Of a DNA stretch of 8,121 nt, positions 7,322 to 8,121 are shown in pieces. The stretch spans positions 1-8,121 of the forward strand of contig JAITKD010000070.1 of assembly GCA_031278575.1 (NCBI GenBank), written 5' to 3'. The position numbers and the translations under genes are program-made. This stretch comes from Spirochaetaceae bacterium. Its GTDB lineage: Bacteria > Spirochaetota > Spirochaetia > Treponematales > Breznakiellaceae. A model generated the notes under the pieces. The model did not search any database. It worked only from the letters and a program-made list of their open reading frames with translations, and was not told the origin of the DNA. Each line of letters opens with the position of its first letter. The stretch's first letter is position 1.

Positions 7322-8120
7322 TGTTTTTTCCGTCCCTTTTGGGGAGGTTTAATTCTATCTGGACCGGACAATGATCCGCCCCCGCCACATCAGGACGGAT
7401 TATCGAAGATTTGACCCTGGGCATAAAGGCGGGATCGACACAATGATAATCGATTCTCCATCCCACGTTCCGTTCCCGGGCGTTCATCCGGTAGGACCAC
7501 CAACTGTAATGCCCTCCCTCGCCGGCATGAAAATGACGGAACGTATCCACGTACCCCGCCCCGGTAAAGGTATCCATCCAGGCCCGTTCCTCCGGAAGAT
7601 ACCCGGCGTTACCCTCGTTTTCCTTTGGCCGCGCCAGATCGATGGGGGTATGGGCTATGTTATAATCCCCGCAGAGAACCAAATGCCTGCCCTGGGAAAC
7701 CAGGGTGTTACATAATTTCAATATGGCATCACAGAATGCCAGCTTATACCCTAACCGGGCGCCGGCGTCCTGGGAATTGGGGAAATAGGCGTTGATCAGG
7801 GTAAAATCCTTAAATTCAGCCTGCAAAACCCGGCCTTCATCGTCAAATTCGGCTATTCCCAGGGGTTTTACCTCCGCGGGTTGGGTTTTACTGTAAATAG
7901 CCACCCCGGAATACCCGGCTCTTTTTGCGCTGGCCCAATAGGAGGCGTAAACCCGTCCCCCATTATCCTGGGGACTGATTAAATCCGGGATAAGCTGCTC
8001 CGGCCTGGCCTTAGTCTCCTGGACACAAAGCACGTCCGGGGATTCATCCCTGAGCCAGGAAACAAACCCCTTCCTTTCCACCGCCCGGATCCCATTAACA
8101 TTCCACGACAAAACACGCAT
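7311..8120 (-). CDS. xth: Exodeoxyribonuclease III / AP endonuclease (ExoA/Xth type)
   Basis: This is an Mg-dependent base-excision-repair nuclease: it cuts 5' of abasic sites and usually has 3'-5' exonuclease and 3'-phosphatase activity. The 269-residue protein carries the full exonuclease-endonuclease-phosphatase fold signature: NVNGIR with Asn7, QETK with metal-binding Glu35, INAYFPN with Tyr112, GDYNIAHTPIDL with Asp152 and Asn154, GWRIDY with Asp224, and the terminal catalytic pair Asp249-His250 in DHCP. MRVLSWNVNGIR is a typical first segment for the family, which supports ATG at 8120-8118. Only one base of upstream sequence is in the window, so its promoter and ribosome binding site cannot be seen. 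It overlaps the rhomboid start by 11 bases. The wording of the motifs resembles the ExoA/APE1 branch rather than E. coli XthA. Confidence 0.95.
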   Translation of the reverse strand: MRVLSWNVNGIRAVERKGFVSWLRDESPDVLCVQETKARPEQLIPDLISPQDNGGRVYASYWASAKRAGYSGVAIYSKTQPAEVKPLGIAEFDDEGRVLQAEFKDFTLINAYFPNSQDAGARLGYKLAFCDAILKLCNTLVSQGRHLVLCGDYNIAHTPIDLARPKENEGNAGYLPEERAWMDTFTGAGYVDTFRHFHAGEGGHYSWWSYRMNARERNVGWRIDYHCVDPAFMPRVKSSIIRPDVAGADHCPVQIELNLPKRDGKNNAP

Positions 8121-8121
8121 T

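Overview
The window reads as a chromosomal segment of a diderm (Gram-negative-type) bacterium with a GC-rich genome. All four genes lie on the minus strand, so transcription runs from high to low coordinates. The cell-envelope evidence is a very large lipoprotein of the bacterial alpha-2-macroglobulin class, which normally works in the periplasm. The species cannot be fixed from the sequence. A spirochaete is possible but is only a guess.

Layout in transcription order. (1) 8120-7311: exodeoxyribonuclease III / AP endonuclease, complete, starting one base inside the window edge. (2) 7321-6761: a small six-helix rhomboid intramembrane serine protease whose start codon lies inside the end of the exonuclease gene (11-base overlap). 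(3) 6760-6635: a 126-base intergenic gap, the only sizeable one. It holds a striking array of AACC/GGTT half-sites at 7-base steps, a candidate promoter and a good ribosome binding site. (4) 6634-761: a 1957-residue lipoprotein alpha-2-macroglobulin with an intact Cys-Leu-Glu-Gln thioester. (5) 764-1: 16S rRNA m3U1498 methyltransferase RsmE, overlapping the previous gene by ATGA. It is complete except for the third base of its probable stop codon.

The genes fall into two likely transcription units: exonuclease plus rhomboid, and macroglobulin plus RsmE. The second probably has its own promoter in the 126-base gap. The functions (DNA repair, membrane proteolysis, periplasmic protease trapping, ribosome modification) do not form an obvious single pathway. 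Base composition changes between the two units: sampled lines are about 50% GC in the first and about 65-75% in the macroglobulin gene.

I found no mobile element, CRISPR array, tRNA, rRNA or phage gene. Nothing here convincingly amounts to an undescribed system. The most unusual non-coding signal is the phased palindromic array in front of the macroglobulin gene. The most interesting genetic context is a macroglobulin without the penicillin-binding protein 1C gene that often accompanies it.
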